A DNA stretch of 64,000 nucleotides, taken from assembly GCA_011009095.1 (NCBI GenBank), contig VTPC01091034.1, positions 66,405 to 130,404 on the forward strand, given 5' to 3'. The stretch's first letter is position 1. Each line of letters begins with the position of its first letter. Under the pieces are notes generated by a model. The model did no database searches and was not told the origin of the DNA. It worked only from the letters and a program-made list of their open reading frames with translations. Shown piece after piece: positions 33,059 to 45,000 of the stretch. A program made the position numbers and the translations under genes. This stretch comes from Ignelater luminosus (lineage: Eukaryota > Arthropoda > Insecta > Coleoptera > Elateridae).

Positions 33059-35736
33059 ATGGATAAAACAATGGACCGATTGGAAGTGTCAAGTGAAAAT
33101 AAATGCGGTATTATTCCGTTTAGCGGTAGCAATTTTGATAATTGGAAGTTTCGAATGGAATCGGTACTAAAAGCTGTCGAAGTTGACGTTGTGTTAAAGA
33201 GCATCAAAGAAAATGAGAAAGATGAACAGTGGCGGAAGAAAAATAATAAAGCCAGAAATATTATAATTCAGAGTGTGACAGATTCACATTTAGAATACAT
33301 AAAAGATATTGATGAAGCCGTTGAAATGCTAAAGAAATTAGAAATAACGTTTGCAAAAAAAGGTACGTGTTCAAAGTTCTACTTATTAAAAGAATTAGTT
33401 AATTTGAAGTATGATACACAAGAAGATTTGCAGCAGCATTTTTCTAAGTACCATAAAATCTTCAGAGAATTAAGATGCTTGGGAACGAACTTCAAAGAGT
33501 CAGATATAGCATGTTTCCTGTTATTATCAATGCCACATGAATATGAAAGTGTTGTTACAGCAATAAGAACGGTATCGGAAGACAACTTAAAACTTATGTT
33601 AGTTAACAATAGGTTGTTAGAATTTAAACTGAATAAAAATACTTCAGTTAAGATTAAAAGTAAAGTGGATGCCTCATTTGTTGCTACAAAAATAAACCAA
33701 AAGTGTTATCGTTGTGGAAAAATGGGACATTTGAAAAATGTATGTGGTATAAAGTGCTTTGTGTGTAATAAGTTCGGGCATAAAGCAATAAATTGCTTCA
33801 GAAATGTTAAGAAAACTGGTAGAAATAATAGCCGAGCTAATTATGTTAAAGAAGACGATGAAGATTGCACAACCATCAGTAAAAGAAAAACAGGAAAAGA
33901 AGATGTAGCCTTTTGTTCAACTTCAGCAGAAGAAGCAAGTAAAAATTCAAATGAAATTATTTGGTGGTACGCGGATTCGGGGGCAACACATCGTTATATT
34001 AGTGATGAGGGAATTCTGATTAATAAAAAATATTTTGATGAGCCAAAGTCCATTCAGTTAGTGGAAAGAGGAAAATGTATGGTTGCAACTTGTTATGGTG
34101 ATGTAAAAGTAATAAGTTCAGTAGGAAATAAGAAAATACCAATTATATTGAGAAATGTTTTTTGTGTTCCTGAATTAAGGATAAATTTATTATCCATTTC
34201 AACGATAGAAAAAGTTGGCTTTAAAATAGTATGTGTTGATGGTACTATTTCTATTGAGAAAAACAAAAATGTTTATGCACAAGGAGAACGTTCAGGTAAT
34301 CTTTATATATTAAAATTTAAAATGAATAGTACCAATAATGCAAACTTAGAAGTTAAGCTAGATAATGAATTATGGCATAAAAGATACGGTCATCTAAATT
34401 ATGATTCGTTGTCAAAAATCAGTAATTTAAATCTAGTCAATGGATTAAATTTTAAAATTAATAAAGGTAGTAAGTTTTGCGAAGTGTGTGTAAGGGCAAA
34501 ACAGAAATGTTTTCCTTATTATTCAAAAAGTAGTAAATCAAATAGAGTTTTAGAGTTGATTCATACTGATGTCTGTGGACCTATTACACCAATTTCGCAC
34601 AACGGAAATCGTTACTTTGTAACTTTTGTAGATGACTATTCAAGGTTTGTAATGGTATATATAATTAAATCCAAAGATGAAGTTTTTGAATGCTTTAAGA
34701 ATTATGAGGCCAAGGTAGCAGCGTTGTTCTGTAGTAAGAAAATAGCAAAAATCAAATGTGATAATGGGGGTGAATATTGTTCAAAATCACTTACTAATTT
34801 CTGTGCACAAAAAGGTATTCAAATTTCATATACACCACCCTGCACTCCCCAATTAAATGGTGTTGCCGAAAGGATGAACCAAACACTAATGGATAAAGCA
34901 AGAGCAATGATTATGCAAGCAGAAATGAGTAAAAGTTATTGGGAAGAAGCAGTACTTAACTGCTGCGTACATAACAAATCTAACGCAGTCTTCCTTAATT
35001 AAAAACAGAACACCTTGTGAATTATGGTTAAAGAAAAAAACCAAATGTGTCCAATATGCGTGTCTTTGGGTGTACAGCATATGCAAGAATACCTGACTCA
35101 CTTCGAACTAAATTGGATGACAAAGGAGTGAAATGTAGATTTATAGGTTATGCAGAAAATGGGTATCGGTTATTAAATGAGACAGAAAACAAGATTATTC
35201 ATAGTAGAAATGTAATTTTCAATGAAGACAGTTTTTGTATAGTGAAAGGAAATCGAAAGGAAAATAAACTTTTTGAAGATGAAAATGAAAATATAAAAGA
35301 GGGTAAAGATGATGAAAGAAATGATGTTGAAGAAAAAGATACAGATTCAGAAGCTGACGTAGATGGTGTTAAAGAAGATGATGCGAGACCGAAGAGAAGT
35401 ATAAAGTTGCGACTACATTTTCAAGATTATGAAATAGATTTAGGTTGTCTAGCCTTATTAAGTAATTTTTGTGATGTTCCCAAATCATATGCAGAAGCAA
35501 AGAGAAGTTCAAAATGGAATTATTGGGAACGAGCCATTGAAGACGAGTTAAATGAAAATTATGAAAACAAAGTATGTTTATTGAATAAAGCTATTTATGG
35601 CTTAAAACAAGCTCCTAAAATATGGAATGAAAGATTCAACACCTTTATGTCAAGTTTAAATTTCAAACGTTCAAAATCCGACTATTGTTTATTTGTTTTT
35701 CTTAAACAGAACATACGATGCTATTTGCTATTATAA
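33059..35736 (+). pseudogene. Copia gag-pol polyprotein, frameshifted and lacking most of reverse transcriptase
   Basis: ATG at 33059 opens a 647-codon frame. It has a UBN2-type gag (NFDNWKFRMESVLKAVEV), two CCHC zinc knuckles (CYRCGKMGHLKNVC, CFVCNKFGHKAINC) and a protease site (WYADSGATH). The integrase has its HH-CC domain and HTDVCGP, FVDDYSR, DNGGEY and LNGVAERMNQT, holding its catalytic acids. A one-base slip near 34955 and another near 35040 break the frame. The text then resumes at VFGCTAYARIPDSLR and runs through an acidic stretch to 35736. Reverse transcriptase retains only an N-terminal piece (YAEAKRSSKWNYWERAIEDE) and LLNKAIYGLKQAPKIWNERF. The YVDD active site and RNase H are deleted. 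The copy cannot replicate alone. Confidence 0.92.
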
Positions 35737-35772
35737 ATAGTATAACATTCTAACTCCCTCCCTCAAACCAGA
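35735..35772 (-). other. Inverted polypurine tract and LTR start at the copia 3' junction
   Basis: Bases 35735-35754 are the exact reverse complement of 32749-32768, the first part of the left LTR. The following TCCCTCCCTC is the complement of a GAGGGAGGGA polypurine tract, placed as expected beside an LTR start but in inverted orientation. Normal right-LTR sequence resumes near 35773. Confidence 0.8.
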
Positions 35773-35943
35773 CAAAATTTCTAACTTTGTTATTTAAGCG
35801 TATGCATAGAAACTATTTTGCTCCCTAAAAAAGATGGCTGTAGTTTTTAAAAAATATAAGAACATCGTGCATTGTATTCAATTTGAAGTTGTTTATAATT
35901 AAAAGAATTTTATAAAAGCTGCTGCATTTTCTTTATTTTAACA
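35773..35943 (+). repeat. Right LTR of the copia element, 5' end missing
   Basis: Aligns with about 32785-32952 of the left LTR, with few differences (for example GTAGTTTTTAAAAAAT against GTAGTTCTTAAAAAT). Its first part is replaced by the inverted segment. Confidence 0.88.
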
Positions 35944-36173
35944 CCAGTTTTAACCCAAACTGAATTTCTGAACAGTTAACACAAAACATCCGGAAATGAA
36001 TCTGTTTATTTTTGAACACCTTGGACGTGCGCATTCGCACCAGGTTTGCGATTTCTGAACGCAACCTTGTTCGAACATTCACTGAACGCAGCGCTACATG
36101 TTCAAGATGTTAGATAGCGCTCGCCATATTTAGGAGCGTTTTTTTTTTAAGTCAACGTTTGCTTAACTTAGAT
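35944..36173. other. Spacer, nothing recognised
   Basis: Contains repeated TTCTGAAC-type words and GCGC-rich patches. Possibly part of an older repeat. Confidence 0.4.
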
Positions 36174-36765
36174 TTGTCGCACATCTCTCTCTCTAAGGCC
36201 TATGCGCTAAATGTTAATAATGTCATTTTGGTGAAAATACGCTTGCGCAACGTTATTTTACTTAGCGAAGGACGCTATTTTGCTACGAAATGGCTACGAA
36301 TAGCGCTCAGTTATGCCGTTGAGCAGAAATTAGGCTATACGATAACGTTATTTCGTGACAAGTGTGTATGCTCAGAACATATCGTAACGCTAAATGTTGA
36401 TCGGAACCTGGTATCTCCTTGCAAATAAGGAAGTGAATACCGCATCATACGATAAAGCGGTTTACGAGGTTAGGAAATTGCGGCGTGTACCTTGAGAGTA
36501 GGCGTTTAGCAGTTGCCAATTTATTAATAAATAAATAAATAAAAAACGTGTTTTCTTGAACAACCACATCCACTTAGATTGTGAGGTTATGTTGAATTGT
36601 ATTAATGATTGCATACTGTCGATTGTTTGCTTAAACTCTTTAAATGCTTTTTACCGTTAACGGGAATTTGTTCAAACGCTTTTACTTTTAATTCAATACA
36701 CCAAGAAAGTTGTGATAAAACGTCATTTTAACGTTAGCGGGCTCTTTAGCGTAAGTGTGCGACAA
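36174..36765. mobile_element. MITE-like element with about 54-bp inverted ends
   Basis: The left end starts TTGTCGCACA and continues through CTAAGGC...GCGCTAAATGTTAA and ATGTCATTTT. The right end, read inverted, starts TTGTCGCACA and continues through CTAAAGAGC...CGCTAACGTTAA and ATGACGTT. It is about 592 bp with no coding content. No clear target duplication. The superfamily is not assigned. Confidence 0.55.
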
Positions 36766-39014
36766 CTGTTTATTAAAGCCCATGTCTTATGTTGTAAAAG
36801 TTCGTACACTTCAACTGTATTTTGTTTTTTCTTCTTTCAATTAATATAAATAAAATGAGTAACAACGCTTTCATAAGTACATACCTAACATAAGATTGAT
36901 AAATTTGATTCTTACTCAAGCTCATAATTTTGCAACTTATTGTTCATATTTGCGTATTTTTTTCTGACATGAATGACTTTGAACCTTGTAAAAGTGACAA
37001 GCGTGTAGAGAATTTCATTCCCATATCTCATCTTGTTCTTGAAATATTAAAAAAACAAATTATAAACAAAACTTTGACACCCTATGTTTATATGAACCTT
37101 TTTACTTATTTTGATTAGTACTATACACCCTTAGATTTTCCAACACTATTTCTTAACACCCTGTATAGTTGAGAATAATTTTGAAACTTGGAGGTAATCG
37201 TTTTGTATAACTCTTTCGGTAATATTACTCGATATTTCCGTAGATACCGTTATCATCCGTTAATAGGTTGTTGGAGCACTCGGTATAAACTAAAAAGATT
37301 GCATAAAGTGATAGATTAAGAATATTTTTGTGGGAAAGAGTGCTGAATAGTAATTGAGTTTACATTCTGCTAATTCGTAATTTATCCTGTTAATTCCTTA
37401 ATTTCTTGCAAACTGGACTCTACCTTGAATGCTGATCTTCCCCCATCGAAATTAGTAGTCACAGTCACTGAAATGATAACCTCGGGGGCAATTAGTAGAA
37501 AGTTATGTGATTGGCTATTATTAGAAGTATTCTAAAATTGGTTAAGGTCGTCTGTTTATTTGAATTCACTATTCTTACATAAAATATCATTTCTTGGAGA
37601 AAATTAATAATTTACAGTTAAAAACTACTTTTACATTTTACAAGAATCATAATTTTTAATAAGATTAATTAGATAGCTATTTTGCGTTTTTATATTTTTT
37701 AATACCTGTCATTGTATGTATAGTACATACATCAGATAACATCTAATAAATATTTAGTCTCGTTTTATAAAAACATCGACTATTTCATTTAAACAAATGC
37801 TGTTATGTAATGTTTTCACCTGTTCATGTCGCTTTTTATAAGACCAACAGTCAGATTTCTTATGTAGGTTTTAACCTTGAGTATTGTTTGAAAATTTTCA
37901 TTTGCATTGACGTATTTTTTCTAATTTTCACACATCTTTTACATTTAACAAAAACTAATAGAAAAACACGTTTTACACTTTCGTACAACTCTACTTCTCG
38001 AAGATACCGCTCAGAATAAACAATAAAAGTCTAATTAATTAAATATAGGTTATCCAAGTTTGGATAATTCCTGTAGGCGTCCCAATCCTTGAATTTCCAA
38101 ATGAAAATAGCTATAATAGAGATCTTTTCATTCGAAAAAGTGCGTTTCTACCAGTTTAGTGCGTGTAGAACGTGTTAAAAGGTTTTTTCTTCTTGCGCTC
38201 GCGATCGATTATTTTAAATAACGGAGTGTTTGTTAGTAAAGGCTTAGCGTATTTCATTTTTGTTGTTTACACGTGACCAAATTAAAACTGGCATCAGTTC
38301 AAAATTATAGTAAGAAACAGGTCTCGTGCGTCTCCCCTGTTTCCGGGGAATTGTTCCGGTATACCATGAATTTGTCTTTATGATTTTTTTTATAAAATAT
38401 TCTTTGGTATTTTTAGCCTACTAAATTTAAATTTCTAACTCGAGACACTTGCACACACCCACATAATCACTTACATGTTCAAGTTTTGTACTTTAATATT
38501 ATTTAATGCATAGCATCGAATTATTGACCCGCTTTTATGGCTCTCAAAAGAAATTAAATTACGAAGTTTTGATTGATGCCTAACGAGTTGTTGACGATTA
38601 TTACGTAATCCCAAGGTGGAGTCGTGATTTTGCAAGAGTGCTCTATTTTTAGTGGGTGTAGGGATCGAAAGTTGCCAAAATATACGGCACTCTGCCTTAG
38701 TCATAACCGGGATACACCGTTTAACTCTTATTGTCTTTTCTTTATGTGCTATAATTTTTGCGTCTATCCCGATTAATTAACTTTAATTGCCATTCGTTCC
38801 ACTTCTATGAATGTGCGCGTCTGTTATGGTATACTGAAGATCGTGCCCATAACATCTAATTCATATTGTTATTGAAACGAATTCAAAAGAGTTCTCTTTC
38901 TTGTTTCGCACCAAGAAGGTCGAACTCGATTTTTAAATATACCTTAACGCGTTCGAATTTAATTCCATTTTAAAATTAAGTGTTCGTAAGTGGTGTTTAT
39001 AAAAATACGACGTT
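36766..39014. other. Paxillin intron, nothing recognised; promoter of exon B at its end
   Basis: AT-rich. Small frames (36930-37118, 37810-38019, 38471-38704) lack motifs. The last few hundred bases should hold the promoter and 5' UTR of the 39015 exon, but I recognise no clear TATA box or initiator. Confidence 0.45.
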
Positions 39015-39150
39015 ATGACCACCAACTTACGCGTGCGCACTCCATCTCCGAAAACCGTTACTTTTGACACTTTACCATCACCTGTTCCGTTGAAAATTCT
39101 ACGTGGAAGACGTAGATTTTACAATCATGTCGAATGGGAAAGATATCTCA
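39015..39150 (+). CDS. Pax: Paxillin, alternative first coding exon B (45 codons, basic N-terminus)
   Basis: ATG at 39015 opens MTTNLRVRTPSPKTV, continues through a basic ILRGRRRFYNH stretch and ends ...EWERYL with one leftover A before the donor GTAAGTACT. Phase 1 matches the common paxillin exon at 53437. The joined reading is ...[14 protein letters not shown], so the exon supplies the leucine that starts LD1, as do the other two first exons, but changes the next residue from Asp to Asn. The peptide has SP/TP sites (RTPSPK, LPSP) that proline-directed kinases might use. It matches no other protein I recognise. The evidence is start, donor, phase and the shared terminal Leu; it could instead be the first exon of another gene downstream. 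Confidence 0.5.
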
Positions 39151-40611
39151 GTAAGTACTTAATTTTTGAAAGAAGTTTTGTTCGTTTATTGCTGACCAAA
39201 TGGAAAAGAGAATCGAAGTATTTTTTTGTCGTTTTAATATTTAACGCCGTAGGTGTCGCCGACCTACGTTTAAAAATAATCGTGTATGTGCATTGAGAAA
39301 ATCTTCTCGAGGTCGTTTTTAATTTTATAATTTAGGTAGTTATTTCTCGATTGACATTAATGCAAGCACCGAATGATGTCTGTTAAATACGAATTAGTTT
39401 AAACAATCTTAAATACGTAGTTTCCGTCTGAAGTTAGCATTCTCATAATAATGCTCTCCTATTCGATTGTTTCCTAATGTTATTCAAAGCCTTATATGGG
39501 AAAGACTGATGTCATTCGTTTATGAAACAACTGGTATACGCTAGAAAAATATTAATGTAAAAATGTAAATTGGGTTGGGAATTAGGATTAATTATGAAAT
39601 TAGACGTTACTTAACATGTAATTAAAATTTATAGCATTATTAAAACTTTTATAGCGTGTAGGTGGGACTTAAAAGGTCCGTAAATAAATCATGCTTGTAT
39701 ACCGGGTGTCCTTATCATTTATCAGTATCACAATGGGCAAATTTTCCCATTTGTTGATAAACCTCTCTTGATTTCGTTAACTTCTACAGATTTCTTTATT
39801 GCTAATTAAAGTTCTCGCCACTAGAGGGAATCACTGACGTAAGTATTCGTTTCAATTTCTAAAAATATTCCCAATTGTTTATCTTATGAATTCTTCTAGT
39901 ATCTTCTTGTTGTTTCTATAATACTCCAAATTTAAAATTTAAAAAACTAGCAGGATATTGTAAAAGGCGCAATTATTACGCCACCTTGATGAATAAAAGA
40001 CTTCATACTTAATTAATCTGAACTATTGGTCACTGTATTCCGAAGTATATTTATTGAGCATTGGCTAGAAAAACTGAAATCTTTTTTGTGGGGAAACAAA
40101 CTCTAACCTGGTCATTATACACTTGACCATTGTTTAATTTTTGTTTAAACTGTTACTAATTTTCCAGTAACTTTAATTTTTAATGATAATTCATTGTCCA
40201 CTCATTATTAACAATAGTGTTTTTGTAGACTGTAAGTCTGCTAAAATTTCAATTTGAAATTTAACTGTAAATTTCCCGTGATTTATAAGTCTTGGAAATT
40301 TTGTTTGTTTGACAAACATTGCGTATTTTGACAAAACATTGACAGTGTACGCAAACGGGTTAACAAATAAGTATCATGTTTTAGACAAGATAAAACCACC
40401 AGAGAAGCCAGTGGAGCGACTGTCTCAGGGCGTAGACTTGTATTCGTTTTTAGCTCTTTGGAAAAAGTCGGATGAAGGGCGAAACTCGACCTGTTGCGTT
40501 GGAAGGTGCAGCTTCGCCTGCATTTAGATTTACGTTTTCTAAAGTTCATGAAGGTTGTCAAGTCTGAACTTGGGCCAATCGTTGAATATTGCAAACCGAC
40601 GTGTGTTCGTA
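39151..40611 (+). other. Paxillin intron, nothing recognised
   Basis: AT-rich. The frames at 40283-40594 show no family motif and precede the mariner left end directly. Confidence 0.5.
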
Positions 40612-41488
40612 CGAGGGTCGTTTGAAAAGTCAGTGCAAAGTCAGAGAGATGGCACTACTGGCGCATATCGAGGTTATGTTTAGTTAGTAGCATCTCTTGG
40701 AAGAACACACACCAAGTTTCAGCCAGATCGGTCTATTTCTTTGTGTTTGGCATTCGTTTGAATCGAGGAAGTCGAGTGATTTTCAAAAAATGGACGAAAA
40801 AGAATTTCGTGTGTTGATTAAACATTACTTTATGAAAGGCAAAACGCCTCAGGAGACTAAAGAGAAGCTGGATAAACATTATGGTGACTCTGCACCTTCG
40901 ATTAGAACAGTTTATAAGTGGTTTCAAAATTTTCGGAGTGGCCATATGGGCACAAGTGACGCTGAACGTTCTGGACGCCCTGTTGGCAAGGAATAATCCT
41001 CATCGACTATCTGGAAAAGGGTAAAACTATTACAGGTGCATATTATTCATCGTTATTGGACCGTTTAAAAACCGAGCTGCAAGAAAAACGCCTACGATTG
41101 GCCCACAAAAAAGTCCTTTTCTATCACGACAACGCACCAGCTCACGCCTCAGCAGTTGTGGTCGCAAAATTAATGGAAATAGGGTTCCAACTCGTTTCAC
41201 ATCCCCCCTATTCTCCAGACTTGGCTCCCTCGGACTACTATTTGTTCCCCAATTTGAAGAAATATCTGGCGGGAAAAAGATTTTATTCAAACGAGGAGGT
41301 GATTGCAGAAACGAATGGCTATTTTTCAGACTTGGACAAATCCTATTATTCAGAAGGGATCAACAAACTAGAGCAGCGTTGGACGAAGTGTATAAGCCTA
41401 AAAGGAGACTATGTTGAAAAATAAAAAAGGTTTACCCCAAACAATTAAGTAGTTTTTATTTTTGCACGGACTTTTCAAACGACTCTCG
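40612..41488 (+). mobile_element. Internally deleted mariner element
   Basis: Left terminal repeat from 40612 (CGAGGGTCGTTTGAAAAGTC), right terminal repeat 41461-41488 (inverted: CGAGAGTCGTTTGAAAAGTC). TA flanks both sides (40610-40611, 41489-41490). 877 bp, about two-thirds of full mariner length, because the centre of the transposase gene is deleted. It belongs to a different subfamily from the 12581 element, since the terminal repeats diverge after CGAGGGT. Confidence 0.9.
40790..41424 (+). pseudogene. Mariner transposase with central deletion
   Basis: ATG at 40790 starts MDEKEFRVLIKHYFMKGKTP and continues through SIRTVYKWFQNFRSG to ERSGRPV (first helix-turn-helix and linker). At about 40985-40990 the frame jumps to GIILIDYLEKGKTITGAYY in another frame, removing the second helix-turn-helix, the WVPHxL box and the first catalytic Asp. 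The remainder keeps FYHDNAPAHAS and YSPDLAPSDYYLFPNLK, 34 residues apart, and ends SLKGDYVEK. It cannot encode an active transposase but keeps both ends, so it could be mobilised by a related enzyme. Confidence 0.88.
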
Positions 41489-42053
41489 TACTTAGCTCTC
41501 TTAAAATGGTTAATGAAAAATGCAACCTACGGATCTTCTTTAATGTTAATCACACATAAAATTACCAAAAGTCTGCACCTGAAACAACACTGTCGACTGT
41601 CTATTTAGGAGTTAATCTCTTTGGTCATTATTTTGAAGGTGTGATGGACAAGAATCACAAGTACAAAAAGACTCTGATAGACGGTCCCCACAAAGCAAGC
41701 TTTGAGTTGCGGACAAGTTCTTTAAGTATAGGTTAATGCAGTGTCGGACAACTGGAGGAGGCATTGGCATGATTTACAATAATACTGATTTCACCCCAGC
41801 TGTAAATGATATCACTCTCCATGACACTGTTGTCTAATCAAGTTACTGTGGTAAATTTTTGAAAGTTCCTGGTACCGATCATGGAGACGACTGAAGCGAA
41901 TTGGAGACCCCAGACTCCAGACGGGGTCTTTTGAAAACTTCGGTATAAGACTGCAAAATAATGTTTACTCCGCCATACACACGATCGAAAGACATACAGG
42001 AATTCCAGACTATCAGAACACGAACTGGGCATAATTTTAAAGAAATCTAGGCT
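41489..42053. other. Intron, nothing recognised
   Basis: Slightly GC-richer than average. No accepted frame. It may be a decayed repeat beside the 42054 pseudogene. Confidence 0.4.
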
Positions 42054-45000
42054 TTAACAATAAAATATTGCGTAGTAATTTTCGACCCTGATATCTATTC
42101 CCATTTCCTCTATGCTTTCATCTTCATTTTCATCACTTGAAAAGGATTCTCGATCATCATCTTCATCAGCATAAACTATGATGTCGATGGTATCACTTTC
42201 TTCCGAACTTTCTTTATTATTTTGTTTATTTCCCGGCTTATTTCTTAGTTTAGTTTGTTTATTAGAAACACTTTTACATTTAATTTCACTTATTTTCTCA
42301 ACTTCATTTAACAAAAATTTGGAAATGGCGAGTTGAAACTGTTCGTTTGATACACGTTCGGGTATGCTGCAAATATAATACTTCATGTCTTTAAAAGTAT
42401 AATCTACATTAGCTAGTGAAAGAATTCCTTCATCGCTATTTTACTCTTGCAGTTTATAAAATGTACTTAGGCAACCCAGACCATGATTTTTGGTTGATTT
42501 TATGTTCTCAGTTGTCGGAGCCTCTATCGGAGCACTTAATAATGAATATTTCTTTGAACTACCTTGGCCAGTCAAATAACTGAAGGCTAATATACGTCGA
42601 AATAGAAGATTACATTTGTGAGATTACTTGGACGGATTACTAAATACAAACCATTCCCCGACAAAAATACGTTCATTTCGAATTAGTTCGGTAATATTGG
42701 ATCCGATTATATCTAATTGCTTCTGCTCTTTTACCCTACATAGTCTATCGCTGCTGAGCCTACTTTTGCTGTTGTTGAGAAGCCAATAAAACGAACTTTT
42801 TTTAATTATCATTTTTTTCTCCAACAAATACTTTCAAAAATGGCCCCTCCTGAAGATAAGTATTAGCAGCACGATCTGTAGTATAATCTTTTAAGTTCAA
42901 ATAGTCGCCTACATCGACAATCTCTTCCGGTACTGTATCTTCTTCGTTTTCCCCACCAGTCTCAAAGTTAAAATATTCCTCCTCTATAAAACCTTCACTT
43001 TCTTTATTTTCTTCGATGTGAATTTCTTCTTCTATGTTTTCGGTTTCTTCCTCTAGCTCTTCTTCAATAATTGGTAGGTTAATATTTAACCAATCTTCAT
43101 TTTCTAGTTCCCTACCTAAATTTTTAGCTGCTTCTAAAGCATCTATCTTACATTGTAGTAGTATGTCGCGAATTTCTTGATCGTTATGTAAAATACTTGC
43201 AACATTCTTAGTCACAGAAGAATTGGTTGCAGTCGCCAGTCTAGGATTATTTTCTCTTGGAAATATAAATGTATTTTCCTTATTTTGACCTAAAGTGTTA
43301 CTAATTACCCAAAAACAACAAAACTCAAATTTCTAATTAATGCTATTTAGAGAAATCTTGATAAAAACTAAAAAAAAATTGCAAATATTTTTTCAGAATT
43401 AATGACCCTTTAAGATTTCTTGAGATACTTACGTTTGATAATAATTTAATATGGAATATGATGTAGACAATAGACATTTTTACTGTTTTCTAAAACTTTA
43501 CACGTCATGTCGCAAATAAAAAATTGTAAAAATTACAGTATAAAAGTCTCTTTTTTACGGATATAAAAATGTGAGAAAAAATCAGTGTCAGTAATAATAC
43601 TTATGATATAAAAAAAATTATGATTATTATCTAAAATTTCCCGTATTTTATCGTAGTCCAAACTCGTCTCAATCTAAAAAAACTATACACAGCGCAAAAA
43701 ATTTCGCGCATATACACTCATTGTAATTATTGTTTTACACTAACGCAATAGTTATTTTGTAAACATAAAATTGTAGTACATGATTCTCATATTTAGTGTG
43801 TAGAAATACACTTTAAAAAAACTAAAGATGCTTAAATTTTTAGCATTAAACATATCGTCGCAACAATGAAATTAAGTACGTAATAGCGTAAGCGTAAGTG
43901 CGCGAAATTTTTTTACGCTGGGTGTGTATTTACGATTCTTATCTTTGGTCTTATTATTATGTAATTTTGAGAGAGAAAAAGAGAAAATACCGGCAAATAC
44001 TTACTTAAATCAGTTGTCGCTTCATTTAAAAAATTTATTCTACTCAGCCGTCGTACAACATCTAGCATGGTAAAATTGACAACCGTTGAAAAAACAGTTG
44101 TCGTTGATCGTAAAGTTCTAAACAGTTTTTCACAGGTTTGACTACTCATAAGCCATGGCATAAATAAGTCGTCATTGTTTTCTTATTTTATCTTTCTCAT
44201 AAGTAATATTAAACCGCGCGCATTCAGTTCTATGCAGTTGTAGCAATTATTGGTTATAAAATTCTCGGAGGTAGAGTAATCATCTTTTTGCGCAAGCCAA
44301 TACTTCCAGATTCTGAGAAACAATATTGAGAACCATATTTTATAGATTCGTTTTTGAGCACTGATATCTTTATCAGTAAACGATTCCAAGATGTATCGAG
44401 TAATCTTTAAATATACGACAGTTGCATCACTATCAATGACATTTTGCTTCAAACAAGTCTTAAACATGCTTTTGTACAATTTTTTCTATCGATTTAAAAT
44501 TCATTTTGTCTAAAGGATTAATATCAGTTTGAGTTAGGAAATGTTTGTCTTTGGAGACGGTTTACATAAGGATTCTTAAGTAAGAGACTGATACTAAATA
44601 TCTACCCATTGGTAATATTATCGAAGGACTTAATAATGTAGATAGTATCCTGGATAGTAATAGGACGATTACATTCATAATTTGCCTGGAAACATTCAAA
44701 TGATTTATCATCTTTAGCACATGGCATGACAGATTTCATTTTCATAGACTTGAGGATTCTTGAGTCCCCATCGGAAGAAAATCCCTCTACAACAATATCT
44801 AACTTTTTAGCTTCGTTCTCAATGTAATTCCACCTTTTTAGTATAACATCATGGGTAAATTTATTGTTGGAACCAAAGACGCGTAAAGTGAAAGATGGGG
44901 AATTAGGCGCTAATGGTTGTGCAACAATTGCATAAAGATTATTTGCTACGGTCTCATTTTTGAAATAATTTTGTATTTCTGTTGCTGATGTTGCGATAAA

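Larger units (their letters stand above)
32748..35943 (+). mobile_element. Ty1/copia retrotransposon with two LTRs, defective
   Basis: The left LTR (32748-32952) starts TGTTAGAATG and ends TTTAACA. A primer-binding site follows, then a gag-pol ORF. The right LTR shares about 170 bp with the left at high similarity, ending TTTAACA at 35943. The 3' part of pol is missing, and the junction with the right LTR carries an inverted copy of the polypurine tract and LTR start. The five bases outside each end (CCATC, CCAGT) agree at three positions only, so no clean target duplication remains. Confidence 0.92.

Noticed and set aside
35735..35760. Simple coincidental AT-rich match between LTR ends
   Set aside because: Rejected as coincidence because the match is 20 exact inverted bases and is followed by the complement of a polypurine tract.
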